From contig DASZZM010000021.1 in assembly GCA_035544895.1 (NCBI GenBank), forward strand, positions 1 to 64,000: DNA of 64,000 bases, written 5' to 3'. The stretch's first letter is position 1. Each line of letters begins with the position of its first letter. The notes under the pieces are model-generated. The model searched no databases, was not told where the DNA came from, and saw only the letters and a list, made by a program, of their open reading frames with translations. The DNA is from JASLEW01 sp035544895. GTDB taxonomy: Bacteria > Acidobacteriota > Thermoanaerobaculia > Multivoradales > UBA5704. A program made the translations under genes and the position numbers. Below, piece by piece: positions 48,037 to 55,748 of this stretch.

Positions 48037-49269
48037 ATGCCCCCAGCAGGGTTCCCGTTGATCGGCCTGCAAGAGATCCAGGCGGCGCGCGCGGCGATCC
48101 GCGGGGTCGCGGCCAACACGCCTTGCCTGCGCTCTCTCGTCTTCTCCACGGAGCTCGGCGGCGACACGTACTTCAAGTACGAGACGCTGCAGCCCACCGG
48201 CTCGTTCAAGGTGCGCGGCGCCTACAACAAGATCCGCTCGCTGTCGGCTTCCGAGGTGGCCAAAGGGGTCATCACCGCATCGGCCGGCAACCACGCCCAG
48301 GGCGTCGCCCTGGCCGCCCGCCTGGTGGGCGCGCCGGCGACCGTGGTGATGCCGGTCATCACGCCGCTGGTCAAGATCGCCAGCACCGAGCGGCTCGGCG
48401 GCCGCGTGGTCCTTGCCGGGGAGAGCTTCGACGACGCCTACGACGAGGCGATGCGCCGGTGCCGCGCCGAGGGACTGACGTTCGTGCATCCGTTCGACGA
48501 TCCCCAGGTCATCGCCGGGCAGGGGACCATCGGCCTCGAGGTCCTCGAGCAGGTGCCGCAGGCAGGCGCGGTGGTCGTTCCGGTCGGTGGCGGCGGGCTG
48601 ATCGCCGGCATCGCCACGGCGATCAAGGAGACCCGGCCCGCGGTGCGGGTCTACGGCGTGCAGACCGAGGCGGCGCCGGCGCTGGCCGAGAGCTTCCGCG
48701 CCGGCCGTCTGGTCGAGCGCGCCGGCGAGCGCTCGGTTGCCGACGGCATCGCGGTCAAACGCCCCGGCGACCTTCCCTTCGCCCACATCCAGCGCTATGT
48801 CGACGCCATCGAGACGGTCGGCGAGGAGCAGATCCGCGCCGCGGTCGTCGACCTCCTGGAGATGGGAAAAACGGTGGCCGAAGGGGCGGCGGCGGCGGTC
48901 CTCGCCGCCCTGCGCGCCGAACGCTTCCCCGGCTTGCGCGGCGGCAGCGCCGTGCTCATCCTCTCGGGGGCCAACATCGACGTCCACCTGCTGTCGCGCA
49001 TCATCGAGCGCTCCCTGGTCGAGCACCACCGGCTGGCCCGGTTCAGGACCCACGTCACCGACCGCCCCGGCGCACTCGCCGACCTGCTGCGCGGCATCGC
49101 CGAGGCCGGCGGCAATGTCGTCCGCATCCAGCACGACCGGGTGTTCAAGCATGCCGGCTTCTGGGAAGCCGAGGTCCTGGTGACCCTGGAGACGCGCAAC
49201 GAGGAGCACGTCGAGGAACTGCAGCGGACCCTTGCCCGGCAAGGCTTCGACGTCGAGCGGCTCGATTGA
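48037..49269 (+). CDS. ilvA: Threonine ammonia-lyase with ACT domain
   Basis: PLP enzyme of 410 aa that turns threonine into 2-oxobutanoate, the first step toward isoleucine. The PLP lysine is K58 in TGSFKVRGAYNK; ASAGNHAQGVALAA and the phosphate-binding VGGGGLIAG follow. The C-terminal ACT domain (about residues 330-405, FRTHVTDRPGALADLL) is of the short, single-domain type seen in many bacteria rather than the double form of E. coli IlvA, so the gene may be biosynthetic or catabolic (TdcB-like). A CPBP gene overlaps the stop (TGATG). Start ATG 48037. Confidence 0.92.
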   Translation: MPPAGFPLIGLQEIQAARAAIRGVAANTPCLRSLVFSTELGGDTYFKYETLQPTGSFKVRGAYNKIRSLSASEVAKGVITASAGNHAQGVALAARLVGAPATVVMPVITPLVKIASTERLGGRVVLAGESFDDAYDEAMRRCRAEGLTFVHPFDDPQVIAGQGTIGLEVLEQVPQAGAVVVPVGGGGLIAGIATAIKETRPAVRVYGVQTEAAPALAESFRAGRLVERAGERSVADGIAVKRPGDLPFAHIQRYVDAIETVGEEQIRAAVVDLLEMGKTVAEGAAAAVLAALRAERFPGLRGGSAVLILSGANIDVHLLSRIIERSLVEHHRLARFRTHVTDRPGALADLLRGIAEAGGNVVRIQHDRVFKHAGFWEAEVLVTLETRNEEHVEELQRTLARQGFDVERLD

Positions 49270-50240
49270 TGATCGAACCTGAAGAGGCCGCGGCTGGATC
49301 GCCGGCCGGTGGGAGTCTGCCCTCCTCACATCCCTCCGCCGCGAGGGACCTGGCCTGGCGGGTGCTCCAGTTCCCGCTCACCCGCATCGTCGTGGCGGCG
49401 GCGATAGTGCTGGCGGCGATGTTCGGGGCCGGCTGGCTGGTCCGGGTCGTCCTCCATGCCTTTTCCCCGCGCAGCGCCGCTTCCCAGCTCGTGCTGCTCG
49501 TTCCGGTGCTGGCCGCGGCCACCGCCGCCTACACGCTCTACGTCCACCGCGTCGAGCGCCGCCCCGTCACCGAGCTCTCTCTGCGCGGCGCGGCGCGCGA
49601 GCTGGCCGCCGGCGCCTTGCTGGGCAGCGGCTTGTTCGTCACCGTGATCGGCTGCCTCTGGCTGCTCGGCTGCTATCACGTGAACAAAGTCAATCCGGTG
49701 TCCTTCGTCGTCATGGTTCTCGCCGTCTCCGTCTCCTCCGGCTACAACGAAGAGATCCTCACCCGCGCGATCCTCTTCCGCATCATGGAGGAGCCGCTGG
49801 GGACGGCGTGGGCTCTCGCCTCCTCCGGGGCGCTCTTCGGCCTGCTGCACTGGAGCAACCCGCACTCGACCGTGATGAGCACCCTGGGCATCGCGCTCGC
49901 CGGCGTCCTGCTCGGCGCCGCCTACGCGCTGACGCGCCGGCTGTGGCTCGCGGCGGGGCTGCATTTCGCCTGGAACTTCACCCAGGGCGGCATCTTCGGG
50001 GTGCCGATCTCGGGCACCAAGTGGTCGGGCCTGCTGGACGGCACCCTCACCGGCCCCCCTCTGCTCACCGGAGGCGCGTTCGGACCGGAGGCCTCGCTCC
50101 TCGTCGTCCTCCTCTGCGCCATTGCCGCGAGCGCCCTGCTGGTCGCGGCGAGCAGCAAGGGCCAGATCCTCCCGCCAGCCTGGCGGCGACCCCCGGCGCC
50201 GCTCCCACTCCCGCCGCCGGGGCCGCCGCCCTTACAATGA
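49269..50240 (+). CDS. CPBP-family intramembrane glutamic endopeptidase
   Basis: Membrane protein of 323 aa of the Abi/CPBP family (type II CAAX prenyl-protease-like). Conserved signatures are the EE pair in GYNEEILTRAILF, the H of LFGLLHWSN and the GLHFAWNF near the last helices. About eight transmembrane helices are predicted, and a Pro-rich C-terminal tail (after residue 300) is soluble. Members cleave membrane proteins or give self-immunity to bacteriocins; the target here is unknown. Start ATG 49269 shares a base with the ilvA stop; the stop overlaps lipB (ATGA). Translational coupling of ilvA, this gene and lipB is notable. Confidence 0.88.
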   Translation: MIEPEEAAAGSPAGGSLPSSHPSAARDLAWRVLQFPLTRIVVAAAIVLAAMFGAGWLVRVVLHAFSPRSAASQLVLLVPVLAAATAAYTLYVHRVERRPVTELSLRGAARELAAGALLGSGLFVTVIGCLWLLGCYHVNKVNPVSFVVMVLAVSVSSGYNEEILTRAILFRIMEEPLGTAWALASSGALFGLLHWSNPHSTVMSTLGIALAGVLLGAAYALTRRLWLAAGLHFAWNFTQGGIFGVPISGTKWSGLLDGTLTGPPLLTGGAFGPEASLLVVLLCAIAASALLVAASSKGQILPPAWRRPPAPLPLPPPGPPPLQ

Positions 50241-50989
50241 CGTCGATGGCAGCCCCGCCCGCCTCCCGCACGCTGCTCTGGGATTACATGGGCCGAGTGC
50301 CCTATGCCGCCGCGGTCGAGCTCCAGCTCGCCGCCCGCCAGGCGCTGCGGCGGGGCGAGGGGCCCGAGCGCCTGCTGTTGCTCGAGCACCCCCCGGTCTA
50401 CACGCTGGGCCGCAACGCCAGCCGGGCGGACGTGATGGCTTCTCCGCAGTGGCTCGCCGCGCACGGCGTCGAGGTGGTCGAGTGCGACCGCGGCGGCCAG
50501 GTCACCTACCACGGTCCCGGGCAGCTCGTCGGCTATCCGATCGTCAACCTCAGCCCCGACCGGCGCGACGTGCGGCGCTACGTTGCTGACCTGCAGGAGG
50601 TGATGGTCCGCACCCTCGCCGACTACGCGATCCACGCCGAGGCGCGCCAGGGCCAGGAGCTGGTCGGGGTGTGGGTGGGGGAGAGCAAGATCGCTTCGAT
50701 CGGCGTCCACCTCTCGCACTGGCTCACCACCCATGGCTTCGCCCTCAACGTCTCGACCGACCTGGCCCTGTTCGCCGGCATCGTGCCGTGCGGCCTGCGC
50801 CAGATCGAGATGACTTCCATCGCCCGCCTGGCGGGCGCCGCTCCCGCGCTGCCGGCGATCGCCTCGGTGCTGGCGCGGCATTTCGGACAGGTCTTCGACC
50901 GCCACCTGGTCTGGGCCCCGGCGGCGGCAGCTTCCGTGGCTCCCGAAGCCGCCTCCTCGCCGGCGGCGCAGGTCGCGAGCCCGGGCTGA
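50237..50989 (+). CDS. lipB: Octanoyltransferase LipB
   Basis: Enzyme of 250 aa that moves octanoyl groups from acyl carrier protein to apo-lipoyl domains. Conserved parts are LLEHPPVYTLGRNA, RGGQVTYHGPGQLVGYPI (residues 85-102), catalytic K151 in ESKIASIGVH and C185 in GIVPCGL. ATG 50237 overlaps the previous stop in ATGA; ATG 50246 is also possible. A 25-residue Ala-rich tail follows the fold. The partner enzyme LipA starts at the very end of the window (63788), 13 kb away, so the two lipoate genes are not in one operon here. Confidence 0.95.
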   Translation: MTSMAAPPASRTLLWDYMGRVPYAAAVELQLAARQALRRGEGPERLLLLEHPPVYTLGRNASRADVMASPQWLAAHGVEVVECDRGGQVTYHGPGQLVGYPIVNLSPDRRDVRRYVADLQEVMVRTLADYAIHAEARQGQELVGVWVGESKIASIGVHLSHWLTTHGFALNVSTDLALFAGIVPCGLRQIEMTSIARLAGAAPALPAIASVLARHFGQVFDRHLVWAPAAAASVAPEAASSPAAQVASPG

Positions 50990-51042
50990 GCGCACGGGCG
51001 AGGGGAACCACGGAAGGTCGCGGCGGCGCGATCGGTCCGGGG

Positions 51043-51486
51043 GTGGGGGAAGTCTTGTATCGCGAGCTCGAGCATACGGCCGACATCGCGGTGGAGATCA
51101 TCGCGGCGACACGCGAGGAGCTCTTCGCCGAAGCCCTGGGGGCCTTCACCGACATCATCAGCGAGCGCGGCAAGGTCGAGGAGAGGCTGGCGCGCGATTT
51201 CGCCCTGGCGGGTCCGCATCTCGACCTGCTGCTCGTCGATTGGCTGGACGAGCTGGTCTACGCCTTCGAGGTGGAGGAGCTGCTGTTCCGGCGCGCCGAT
51301 GTCAGGTTGACCGAGCTGACCGGCGGCGGCGGCGGGAGGCTCGCCTTCGCCGCGCGCGCCTGGGGCGAGACGCTCGACCCCCGGCGCCACCCGATCAAAG
51401 TGCTGATCAAGGGAGTCACCTATCACGCCCTGGACATCACCGAGACGGCGGCCGGCCTGCGGGCGCAGGTCATCTTCGATATCTGA
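51043..51486 (+). CDS. Archease (RtcB-activating protein)
   Basis: Small acidic protein of 147 aa of the archease family, which speeds RtcB guanylylation and metal loading. Signatures: YRELEHTADIAVEI at the start, EELFAEALGAFTDII, LLLVDWLDELVYAFEVEELLF, and KVLIKGVTYHAL near the end. The conserved metal-binding Asp of the HTAD motif is present. GTG 51043 gives a protein of family length; there is no ATG. Encoded 226 bases upstream of rtcB on the same strand, it forms a typical archease-RtcB pair and supports the view that rtcB is functional. Confidence 0.92.
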   Translation: MGEVLYRELEHTADIAVEIIAATREELFAEALGAFTDIISERGKVEERLARDFALAGPHLDLLLVDWLDELVYAFEVEELLFRRADVRLTELTGGGGGRLAFAARAWGETLDPRRHPIKVLIKGVTYHALDITETAAGLRAQVIFDI

Positions 51487-51510
51487 ACGAACGAGACTGG
51501 GCGCGCCATG

Positions 51511-51618
51511 GGCGGGGGCGTCCCCTTCCCCCCTGGCGCCGCCGGGCAGGGACCCGGCGGCTTCGGAAAGCCAGGGAAGGGGAGCCGGAGGGGTTGCGGG
51601 GGGGAGATCCAATAGATG
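51511..51618 (-). repeat. Dispersed GC-rich intergenic repeat, copy B (inverted)
   Basis: On the minus strand it reads ATCTATTGGATCTCCC, CCCCGCAACCCCTC, CCCCTTCCC, a 40-base variable middle with its own CCGCCGGG/CCCGGCGG hairpin, then GGGAAGGGGACG and CCCCCGCCC. The blocks and their order match copy A (27131-27211). It occupies most of the archease-rtcB gap. Confidence 0.7.
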
Positions 51619-51712
51619 CTTTGAGTAGTCCACCAATGCCTCATCGCAGTGCCGTTTCATCCCTCGGGGTCGGCAGAGTCGGTGGGGACTAGACCGGAAG
51701 GAGGCAGGAGCC

Positions 51713-53176
51713 ATGGGTGAGAAAACGGCGATCGACGTTGAAAGGGTGGACGAGACCCGCTGGCGGATCCCGCGCCGCGGCGCCATGCGCGTCGACGGCA
51801 TCGTCTTCGCGAGCGCGGCGATGATGGCGGACATCCGCCGCGACGCCAGCCTGCAGCAAGTCGCCAACGTGGCCGAGCTGCCGGGGATCCTCACCGCTTC
51901 TTTCGCCATGCCCGACATCCATTGGGGCTATGGCTTTCCGATCGGCGGCGTCGCGGCGATGGACGCCGACGACGGCGTCGTCTCGCCGGGCGGCGTCGGC
52001 TACGACATCAACTGAGGGGTCCGGCTGCTGCGCTCAGGTCTGAGCCGCAACGACGTCCAGCCGCGCATCCACGACATCCTCGCGCATCTGTTCCGCAACG
52101 TGCCGACCGGTGTGGGGGTCGGGCGCCGCGACCTGCGGCTCGGCAGGAGCGACCTCGAAGGCGTGCTGCGGGGCGGGGCGCGCTGGGCGGTCGAGCGCGG
52201 TTTCGGCACCGCCTCCGACCTCGCCGCCATCGAGGAAGGAGGAGTGCTCGAGGGCGCCGATGCCGCCGGGGTCAGCGACCGCGCCTACGAGCGCGGGCGC
52301 GGCCAGCTCGGCACCCTCGGCTCGGGCAATCATTTCGCCGAGGTCCAGGTGGTCGACGAGATCTACGACGAGGCCGCGGCGCGCGCCTTCGGCCTGTCTC
52401 GCGACCAGGTCACGGTGATGATCCACAGCGGCTCGCGCGGCCTGGGCCACCAGGTCTGCACCGACCACCTCAAGGTCATGCTGGCGGCCGCGGAGCGCTA
52501 TGGGATCGCGCTGCCCGACCGGCAGCTGTGCTGCGCGCCGCTGCGTTCCGCCGAAGGGCGCCGCTACCTGGCGGCGATGGCGGCGGCGGCCAATTATGCC
52601 TTCGCCAACCGCCAGGTGATGTGCCACTGGGCGCGCGAGAGCTTCGCCGCGGCCCTGGGCTCGACCGCCGAACGGGTCGGCCTCGAAACGGTCTACGACG
52701 TCTGCCACAACATCGCTAAATTCGAGACCTTCAGCGGCGCCGGGTACGGCAACGAGCGGGTGCGCGCCTGCGTCCACCGCAAAGGCGCGACGCGCGCCTA
52801 TCCACCGGGCCACCCGCAAGTGCCCGCGGCCTACCGCGCGGTGGGGCAGCCGGTGATGATCCCGGGCGACATGGGGCGCTACTCCTTCGTGCTCGCCGGC
52901 ACCGAGCGCGCTTATGCAGAGACTTTCGGCTCGACCTGTCACGGGGCGGGACGGAGGATGAGCCGGCACCAGGCCAAGGCGGCGGCGCGCGGCCGCTCGT
53001 TGCTCGCCGAGCTCGCGGCCAAAGGCGTGGCGGTCCTGGCGGCCGGCATGGCAACCGTCGCCGAGGAGATGCCCGAGGCCTACAAGGACGTGGCCGACGT
53101 GGTCGAAGTGGTAGAGCGCGCCGGCCTCAGCCGCAAGGTCGCCCGGCTGCGTCCCATCGGCGTGGTCAAGGGGTGA
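51713..53176 (+). CDS. rtcB: RtcB RNA ligase, probable selenoprotein (in-frame UGA at codon 101)
   Basis: GTP-dependent 3'-phosphate RNA ligase of 487 residues, the length of archaeal-type RtcB. ATG 51713 has GGAAGGAGG upstream. The frame is open to 53176 except for TGA 52013-52015, which falls in GYDIN-x-GVRLL, where RtcB has its metal-binding cysteine (C98 of Pyrococcus RtcB). All other key residues are intact: N206/H207 in GSGNHF, H238 in HSGSRGLGH, H332 in CHNIAKFE and the GMP-accepting H410 in TCHGAGR. A SECIS-like hairpin begins 17 nt after the TGA. I therefore read codon 101 as selenocysteine. A nonsense mutation would remove a catalytic residue exactly and leave 387 conserved residues undegraded, which is unlikely. 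Confidence 0.92.
52013..52054 (+). promoter_or_regulatory. Selenocysteine UGA codon with bacterial SECIS element
   Basis: UGA at 52013-52015. The apical hairpin is GCTCA-GGTC-TGAGC (52032-52045), a perfect 5-bp stem with loop GGUC (52037-52040), 22-25 nt after the UGA. Its CAGGUCUG core is identical to the tip of the E. coli fdhF SECIS as I remember it, in which the loop G and U bind SelB and lie at 19-22 nt. Further pairs (CGT/GCA block and GG/CC) extend the stem below a bulge to about 52054. Confidence 0.88.
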
Positions 53177-53306
53177 TCGAGGAGTCTGAACTGGCCTGGC
53201 TCGAGTTCCCTTCGCGAGAGCGGCCCCGCGGCGCCAACCTGCCGGCGGCTGCCTCGCGATAAGCTCTCCCGGCGAGTTGGCCGAGTGCCCTGCGCTGTCC
53301 TGAGCC

Positions 53307-54290
53307 ATGCCGAAAATCGCCATCGGCCTCAACGCCGTGATCGCGGCGGTCACCGACGAGGTGCCCAGGATTCTCACCGTGCGGCGGCCCGGCCCCGATA
53401 CCAGCCACGGCGCCGGGGCCGAGGATGCCCTCCCATTCGGGCCGCTCGACCCTGAGAACGACCGTACCCTGGACCGTGGGCTGCGCCGCTGGGTACGCGA
53501 GCAGACCGGGATCGAGCTCGGCTACGTCGAGCAGCTCTACACCTTCGGCGATCGTGATCGCGACCCGGCCGAGAGCCGGGGCAGGCCGCGCATCATCGCC
53601 GTGGCCTACTTGGCGCTGGTGCGCGAGCGCGAGCGCGAGGTGGCGGGCCAGGCGCGCTGGCTCGACGCCTACGAGTTCTTCCCCTGGGAGGACTGGCGGG
53701 CGGGGCGGCCGGAGGTGATCGACCGCGCCATCGCTCCGACCCTGGCGCGCTGGACCGCCGGCACCCCTTCCGCGCTCGCCCGCCGCGAACGTCGCGAGCG
53801 CGCCGACATCGTCTTCGGGCTCGGCGGCGCCGCCTGGGACGGCGAGCGCGTGCTGGAACGCTACGAGCTGCTCTTCGAGGCGGCGTTGGTCCCAGAGGCC
53901 TGGCGCGCCGCGCCGGGCTCCGGCACGCCCGCCCTCCCCGCCGCCACCCTGCCCGGCCGGCCGATGGCGGTCGATCACCGGCGTATCCTGGCCACCGCCC
54001 TCGGCCGGCTGCGCGGCAAGCTCAAGTACCGCCCGGTGGTGTTCGAGCTCCTGCCCCCCACTTTCACCCTGCTGCAGCTCCAGCGCGTCGTCGAGGCGCT
54101 TGCCGGCGTGCGGCTGCACAAGCAGAACTTCCGCCGCCTGATCGAGAACGGCGGCCTCGTCGAGGGCACCGGCCGCCATCATCCCGCCACAGGCGGCCGC
54201 CCCGCCGAGCTCTTCGTCTTCCGCCGCGACGTCCTGCGCGAGCGCCCCGCCCCCGGCGTCGGCCTCCCCGGCATCCGCCGGGTGTCGTGA
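53307..54290 (+). CDS. NadQ-like NAD biosynthesis regulator (Nudix plus winged helix)
   Basis: Protein of 327 aa. The N-terminal half is Nudix-like (AVIAAVTDEVPRILTVRR, GYVEQLYTFGDRDRD), but its Nudix box is degenerate (LRRWVREQTG instead of REUxEE), so hydrolysis is unlikely. The C-terminal part (about 220-315, LRGKLKYRPVVFELLPPTFTLLQLQRV and KQNFRRLIENGGLVEGTG) is the winged helix found in NrtR/COG4111 regulators. Such proteins repress NAD genes in Alphaproteobacteria (NadQ) and sense NAD metabolites. The nadABC operon and its palindromic operators lie directly downstream, in the same direction, which supports that role. ATG 53307. Confidence 0.85.
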   Translation: MPKIAIGLNAVIAAVTDEVPRILTVRRPGPDTSHGAGAEDALPFGPLDPENDRTLDRGLRRWVREQTGIELGYVEQLYTFGDRDRDPAESRGRPRIIAVAYLALVREREREVAGQARWLDAYEFFPWEDWRAGRPEVIDRAIAPTLARWTAGTPSALARRERRERADIVFGLGGAAWDGERVLERYELLFEAALVPEAWRAAPGSGTPALPAATLPGRPMAVDHRRILATALGRLRGKLKYRPVVFELLPPTFTLLQLQRVVEALAGVRLHKQNFRRLIENGGLVEGTGRHHPATGGRPAELFVFRRDVLRERPAPGVGLPGIRRVS

Positions 54291-54586
54291 TTCCCCCTCC
54301 TCTGTCAGCGGGGCTTCGCCAGGTCCCTGCCCGGCGGCGGTGCCGGTGGGGGACGAGCATCGCCTGCTGATCGTCGTCCCGCGGGGCCGCCGGTGGATGG
54401 GGGCAACGCCGGCTGGTGTCTACCCGACGGTCGCCAGGCTCGCCGGCGAGTCCGCGGCCCGCTACACCGTCGCTGGCTTCCCCTACGAGCTGTCACTCGG
54501 GTAGTCCCAGCCCCGGGCGCGGGTGACCGCTGAGCTCGCGGCCGATCGCCGGTGCCGCCCGTGCCCGGGTGCCTCGGCCACCGGAC
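54291..54586. other. 296-base gap between the regulator and the nadA promoter
   Basis: No convincing gene. A 52-codon open frame from GTG 54346 to TAG 54504 (VGDEHRLLIVVPRGRRW and so on) has no ribosome site and I recognise nothing in it; it may be a remnant. The end of the gap is the -35 region of nadA. Confidence 0.6.
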
Positions 54587-54615
54587 TTGACAGACAATAT
54601 GCTCATCCGTAGTAT
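54587..54615 (+). promoter_or_regulatory. nadABC promoter
   Basis: TTGACA (54587-54592), a 17-base spacer and TAGTAT (54610-54615): consensus -35 and near-consensus -10 in a very GC-rich background. Predicted start of transcription near 54622, 89 bases before nadA. An operator copy overlaps the spacer and -10. Confidence 0.87.
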
Positions 54616-54623
54616 AAGAGGAG
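54598..54623 (+). promoter_or_regulatory. Operator copy 1 (degenerate right half) overlapping the nadABC promoter
   Basis: TATGCTCATC followed by CGTAGTATAAGAGGAG. The left half TATGCTCAT and the trailing AGAGGAG are identical to operator copy 2 (54649-54683), while the right half differs. It spans the promoter spacer and -10, a place where a bound repressor would block RNA polymerase. Confidence 0.7.
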
Positions 54624-54643
54624 GCCGGCATGGCCGGCCTTTT
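54622..54643 (+). terminator. GC-rich hairpin with short T-run in the nadA leader
   Basis: AGGCCGGC, loop ATG, GCCGGCCT, then TTT (a run of four T including the last stem base). The hairpin lies at the predicted 5' end of the transcript. The T-run is short, so it may act as a stabilising 5' hairpin or a weak terminator. Confidence 0.45.
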
Positions 54644-54648
54644 CCTAG

Positions 54649-54683
54649 CTCCTCTTTATGCTCATCATGAGCATAAAGAGGAG
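54649..54683 (+). promoter_or_regulatory. Operator copy 2, a perfect 35-bp palindrome upstream of nadA
   Basis: Arms of 17 bp, CTCCTCTTTATGCTCAT and its exact reverse complement, around a single central C (54666). The core TATGCTCAT/ATGAGCATA is shared with copy 1. The likely binder is the Nudix/winged-helix regulator encoded just upstream. The palindrome lies inside the transcribed leader and could also form an RNA hairpin. Confidence 0.85.
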
Positions 54684-54710
54684 TATAGAGAAAAGCGAGG
54701 AGGGAGTGCG

Positions 54711-55748
54711 ATGAGCCTGCAAGAAGCCCGCGACACCGCCGTCTCGCCAGCCTACACTCCCGAGGTGGCCCGCGCCACCGCGGCCATCCGCGAGCGGGTG
54801 CGCGCGGTCATCCCTGACCTGGAATGGGCCGTCCACGCCCCCTACATCGCCGCCATCGCGGAGCTCAAGCGGCGGCGCAACGCGGTGGTGCTCGCCCACA
54901 ACTACCAGACGCCGGAGATCTACCACGGAGTCGCCGACGCGACCGGCGACTCCCTAGCACTGGCCCAGTACGGCGCCCGCACCTCGGCCGAGGTGATCGT
55001 GCTCGCGGGCGTTCATTTCATGGCCGAGACCGCCAAGATCCTGTCGCCGGAAAAGACGGTGCTGATCCCGGACCCGCGCGCCGGCTGCTCGCTTGCAGCC
55101 GCGATCACCGCCGCCGACGTCCGCCTGCTGCGCCAGCGCTACCCCGGCGTGCCGGTCGTCACCTACGTCAACACTTCGGCGGCGGTCAAGGCCGAATCGG
55201 ACGTCTGCTGCACCTCGGCCAATGCCGTGGCGGTGGTCGAGTCGCTCGGCGTGCCGCGCGTCATCTTCCTGCCCGACGAGTATCTGGGCCGCTACGTCGC
55301 CGAGCAGACCGCGGTCGAGGTCATCCTCTGGCGCGGCCACTGCGAGGTGCACGAGCGCTTCACCGCCGCCGATCTCCGCGCCTTCCGCGCCGGGCACGAC
55401 GACATCCGGATCCTCGCCCATCCCGAGTGCCCGCCGGAGGTGCTGGCCGAGGCCGATTTCGTAGGCTCGACCGCGGCGATGATCCGCCATGTCGGCGAGG
55501 CCAGGCCGCGGCGCGTGGTGATGGTGACCGAGTGCTCGATGAGCGACAACGTGGCGGTCGAGTTCCCCGAGGTCGAGTTCGTCCGCCCGTGCGCGCTCTG
55601 CCCGCACATGAAGCGCATCTCGCTGCCCAAAATCCTGCGCTCCCTGGAGACCATGGAGCACCGTGTGGAAGTGGCGCCCGAGGTGGCGGCCCGTGCGCGC
55701 CGGGCGCTGGAGCGCATGCTGGCCGTCGGCCGCCGGGAGCGATCGTGA
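54711..55748 (+). CDS. nadA: Quinolinate synthase NadA
   Basis: Iron-sulphur enzyme of 345 aa that condenses iminoaspartate with dihydroxyacetone phosphate to quinolinate. Three cluster cysteines are C126 (PRAGCSL), C211 (RGHCEVH) and C297 (CALCPHMKR). LAHNYQTPEIYHGVADATGDS and VTYVNTSAAVKAESDVCCTS are typical. ATG 54711 has GAGGAGGGA upstream. An in-frame ATG at 54630 lies within the leader hairpin and its ribosome site would precede the transcription start, so I reject it. The stop overlaps nadB (GTGA). Regulation by the upstream NadQ-like protein is likely. Confidence 0.95.
   Translation: MSLQEARDTAVSPAYTPEVARATAAIRERVRAVIPDLEWAVHAPYIAAIAELKRRRNAVVLAHNYQTPEIYHGVADATGDSLALAQYGARTSAEVIVLAGVHFMAETAKILSPEKTVLIPDPRAGCSLAAAITAADVRLLRQRYPGVPVVTYVNTSAAVKAESDVCCTSANAVAVVESLGVPRVIFLPDEYLGRYVAEQTAVEVILWRGHCEVHERFTAADLRAFRAGHDDIRILAHPECPPEVLAEADFVGSTAAMIRHVGEARPRRVVMVTECSMSDNVAVEFPEVEFVRPCALCPHMKRISLPKILRSLETMEHRVEVAPEVAARARRALERMLAVGRRERS

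Noticed and set aside
51713..53176. Reading rtcB as a pseudogene or two genes split by a stop
   Set aside because: The stop is exactly at the active-site cysteine codon, the remaining 387 codons keep all catalytic residues, and a SECIS-like hairpin follows. Random decay would not give this combination.
54346..54504. 52-codon open frame before the nadA promoter
   Set aside because: No ribosome site, no recognisable motif and no coding context.
54630..54710. In-frame ATG at 54630 as the start of nadA
   Set aside because: It lies in the leader hairpin, its ribosome site would be upstream of the predicted transcription start, and the added residues are unlike NadA.
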